Source: Alphaproteobacteria bacterium
GTDB taxonomy: Bacteria; Pseudomonadota; Alphaproteobacteria; Rhizobiales; Aestuariivirgaceae
NCBI GenBank assembly: GCA_026400595.1
Contig: JAPLOT010000378.1
Location: forward strand, 1 to 7,344
DNA: 7,344 nt
Direction: 5' to 3'
The first letter of the stretch is position 1. Each line of letters starts with the position of its first letter. The translations under genes and the position numbers were made by a program. A model generated the notes under the pieces. It saw only the letters and a program-made list of their open reading frames with translations. It did not search any database and was not told the origin of the DNA. Positions 5,218 through 7,344 of this stretch are shown piece after piece.

Positions 5218-6239
5218 TGGCGGAGGAAACACCCGACCCGCGCGAAGTGGAATGGCATCCCCGCCGGCGCGTTGTGCTATATGGTCATGAGGCAGCTGAA
5301 ACGCGCCTCCTGCAGGCCGTGCAGTCCGGCAAGCTTCATCATGCCTGGTTGATCTCGGGTCCACGCGGCATCGGCAAGGCGACCTTGGCCTATCGCTTTG
5401 CACGCTACCTGTCCCAGCCCCCATCGCACCTGTCGCAAACCACGCTCGCCGTGCCCGAGGACGCCCAGTCGGCGCATCTTCTGGCCGCCGGGGCACATCC
5501 GAACATCTTCGTGCTGCAACGGGCCATGGATCAGCGCGCCAAGCGCCTGAAGACGGAGATCGCCGTGGATGATGCGCGCGAGGCGATCAGCTTCACCGGC
5601 ATGACTTCTGCCACTGGCGGGTGGCGCATCGTTATCGTCGATTCCGCTGACGACTTGAACCTGTCTTCAGCCAATGCCCTGCTGAAGATGATCGAGGAAC
5701 CGCCGCCCCGCAGCCTCATCCTGATCGTCTGCCACCAGCCGGGGCGCCTGTTGCGCACGATCAGGTCACGCTGCATCCATCTGCATCTGGCGCCGCTGTC
5801 GGAGGCAACGGTCTTGCAGGTTCTCCGCACCCTGCCCGAAAAGGGCGTCAAGGCCGATGACGCCACGCGCCGCCTCGCCGCCAGCCTGTCACGCGGAAGT
5901 CCTGGGCGGGCGCTCGACCTGGTGGGATCGAAGGGCGCTGCCGCCTTTGTCGATCTTCAGTCGCGGCAAAAGCTCACCCCGGCAGGTTGCGTCGAGCTTG
6001 CGGCTCCCTTTGGCGGCCGGGTTGCGGCCGAGGACTATGCCGTCTTCTGTGAACTCCTGACCGGCTGGGTGGCGAACAAGGCGCGGAAATCGGCTCTTCT
6101 CGGCGGGGGCGACGCCCTGGCCCGGGCCCATGACGACATCGTCTATTCCCTTCGCCAGGCAGATGCCCTAAATCTCGACCGCCGCCAGACGGTCACCGAC
6201 GCGCTGATGCGGGTCGAAGAGGCGCTGAAGGCCTCCTGA
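5217..6239 (+). CDS. holB: DNA polymerase III delta' subunit (clamp loader)
   Basis: The 340-residue product is the delta' subunit of the clamp loader that puts the beta clamp on DNA. Residues 23-60 hold the AAA+ entry, LYGHEAAETRLLQAVQSGKLHHAWLISGPRGIGKATLAYRFA. The Walker A is GPRGIGKAT (48-56), with alanine in place of the usual serine or threonine after K54. The Walker B position reads IVIVDSADDLN (138-148) without the DExD pattern. The SRC motif at 184-186, preceded by PGRLLRTIR, supplies the arginine finger to the neighbouring DnaX subunit. The four-cysteine zinc module of the E. coli protein is absent; the region at about 66-95 has no cysteine, which I believe is normal in Alphaproteobacteria. 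ATG 5217 overlaps the tmk stop by one base; an in-frame GTG at 5214 would add one residue. The C-terminal part is more variable. metG starts 19 bases downstream. Confidence 0.95.
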   Translation: MAEETPDPREVEWHPRRRVVLYGHEAAETRLLQAVQSGKLHHAWLISGPRGIGKATLAYRFARYLSQPPSHLSQTTLAVPEDAQSAHLLAAGAHPNIFVLQRAMDQRAKRLKTEIAVDDAREAISFTGMTSATGGWRIVIVDSADDLNLSSANALLKMIEEPPPRSLILIVCHQPGRLLRTIRSRCIHLHLAPLSEATVLQVLRTLPEKGVKADDATRRLAASLSRGSPGRALDLVGSKGAAAFVDLQSRQKLTPAGCVELAAPFGGRVAAEDYAVFCELLTGWVANKARKSALLGGGDALARAHDDIVYSLRQADALNLDRRQTVTDALMRVEEALKAS

Positions 6240-6258
6240 AGTTCACGATAGAAGCGAC

Positions 6259-7344
6259 ATGTCGAAACCGAAGTTCTACACGACCACGGCCATACCCTAT
6301 GCCAATGGCGCGCCGCACATCGGCCACGCCTATGAGCGGATTGCCACGGATGCCATCGCGCGGTTCAAGCGTCTCGATGGCTATGACGTTCTCTTCGTCA
6401 CCGGCATGGATGAGCACGGTCAAAAGATGCAGCAGACGGCAGCCCGGGAAGGTCTGACGGCCATGGCGCTTGCCGATCGCACGGCGAAGCAGTTCGAAGA
6501 CATGGGCGAGGAACTGAACGCCCGCGCCGACGACATCCTGCGCACGACGTCGGAGCGGCACCGCATTTCCGTCCAGGACGTCTGGCGCCGGATGGCCGCC
6601 AAGGGCGACATCTATCTGTCGAAGTATTCCGGCTGGTATTCGGTTCGTGACGAGGCCTTCTACGGCGAGGACGAAACCGAGGAACGCGACGGCCGCCGCT
6701 TTGCCGTCAAGACCGGCACGCCAGTCGAATGGGTGGAGGAAGAAAGCTACTTCTTCAGGCTCTCGGCCTATGCGGAACGCCTGCTGCGCCTCTACGAGGA
6801 GCGGCCGGATTTCATCGTTCCGGAGAACTACAAGAACGAGATCGTTGCCTTTGTGAAGCGCGGTCTGAACGATCTTTCGATCAGCCGCACCACTTTCGAC
6901 TGGGGCATCCCGGTTCCTGGCGATCCGAAGCACGTGATGTATGTCTGGGTGGACGCGCTGACAAACTATCTCTCCGCCACGGGCTTCCCCGATGCCAATG
7001 CGCCGCGCGCCGGTTTCTGGCCTGCGGATGCCCATGTCATCGGCAAGGACATCACGCGGTTCCATGCCATCTACTGGCCGGCCTTTCTCATGTCGGCGGG
7101 CCTCCCCGTGCCGAAGCAGATCGTGGTCCACGGCTTCCTGTTCAGCCGGGGCGAGAAGATGTCGAAGTCCGTTGGCAATGTCGTTTCGCCGACCGATCTC
7201 GTGCGCAGCTATGGTGTCGACCAGACGCGCTATTTCTTCCTGCGCGAGGTCCCCTTTGGCCAGGACGGCAATTACAGCCACGAGGCCATCGTCAACCGCA
7301 TCAATGCCGACCTTGCCAACGATCTCGGCAATCTGGCCCAGCGG
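6259..7344 (+). CDS. metG: Methionyl-tRNA synthetase (partial, C-terminus beyond the window)
   Basis: This class I aminoacyl-tRNA synthetase charges tRNA-Met. The frame is open from ATG 6259 to the window end, 362 codons of an expected 510-520 or so. The catalytic signatures are complete: PYANGAPHIGH (13-23, HIGH motif 20-23), GMDEHGQK (49-56), the VWVDALTNY stretch (229-237), GKDITRFHAIYWPAFL (262-277) and KMSKS (300-304). The connective-peptide insertion (about 115-220) includes KYSGWYSVRDEAFY and has no cysteine, so it lacks the zinc knuckles of E. coli MetG and belongs to the short, zinc-free type common in Alphaproteobacteria. The missing part is the anticodon-binding helical domain. A weak AGAAG (6250-6254) lies 4 bases before the start. 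Its position 19 bases after holB suggests the same transcript; in related genomes tatD-type DNase and metallo-hydrolase genes usually follow. Confidence 0.97.
   Translation, partial: MSKPKFYTTTAIPYANGAPHIGHAYERIATDAIARFKRLDGYDVLFVTGMDEHGQKMQQTAAREGLTAMALADRTAKQFEDMGEELNARADDILRTTSERHRISVQDVWRRMAAKGDIYLSKYSGWYSVRDEAFYGEDETEERDGRRFAVKTGTPVEWVEEESYFFRLSAYAERLLRLYEERPDFIVPENYKNEIVAFVKRGLNDLSISRTTFDWGIPVPGDPKHVMYVWVDALTNYLSATGFPDANAPRAGFWPADAHVIGKDITRFHAIYWPAFLMSAGLPVPKQIVVHGFLFSRGEKMSKSVGNVVSPTDLVRSYGVDQTRYFFLREVPFGQDGNYSHEAIVNRINADLANDLGNLAQR

Noticed and set aside
4576..5496. 306-codon minus-strand frame opposite tmk and holB
   Set aside because: It spans two well-supported genes on the other strand, is rich in arginine, alanine and proline, and has no family motif.
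6193..7281. 362-codon open frame on the minus strand opposite metG
   Set aside because: It lies opposite the conserved metG sequence, shows no recognisable domain, and is the kind of long antisense frame expected in GC-rich genes.

Overview
The window looks like a housekeeping stretch of an alphaproteobacterial chromosome, most likely Hyphomicrobiales (Rhizobiales). Base composition is GC-rich, the gene order rlpA - dacF - tmk - holB - metG is typical of that order, the putative promoters resemble the rhizobial CTTGAC/CTATAT form, and the HolB lacks the cysteine zinc module found in gammaproteobacteria. The genus cannot be named from the sequence alone.

Layout. Minus strand, right to left: an orphan class II aldolase/adducin-like protein (452-1219) with its own putative promoter and a clear ribosome binding site; then tRNA-Ser(UGA) (302-391) with a well-placed promoter just after the aldolase stop; then, 32 bases past the tRNA, the start of a DUF2165-type small membrane protein (269 down to base 1, cut by the window edge). 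A 303-base divergent intergenic region (1220-1522) separates these from the plus-strand genes. Plus strand, left to right: a secreted Sel1-repeat protein (1523-2239); rlpA, a septal-ring type lipoprotein and probable lytic transglycosylase (2354-3358); dacF, a periplasmic D-alanyl-D-alanine carboxypeptidase (3435-4595); tmk, thymidylate kinase (4597-5217); holB, clamp-loader delta' subunit (5217-6239); and metG, methionyl-tRNA synthetase (6259 to the window end, C-terminus missing).

How they fit together. dacF, tmk, holB and metG are almost certainly one transcription unit: spacing is 1 base, a 1-base overlap and 19 bases. rlpA lies 76 bases upstream and may feed the same transcript. The group links peptidoglycan remodelling in the periplasm (glycan cleavage by RlpA, stem-peptide trimming by DacF) with dTTP supply, replisome assembly and translation. 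A TTAACCAT box matching the CtrA half-site lies about 100 bases upstream of rlpA and could tie the cluster to the cell cycle.

I see no mobile element, CRISPR array, phage gene or defence system. I found no convincing undescribed system. The points most worth checking are the aldolase-like protein lacking the catalytic glutamate, the CtrA-type box upstream of rlpA, the tandem GANTC near-palindrome in front of the DUF2165 gene, and the palindromic cluster in the divergent intergenic region.
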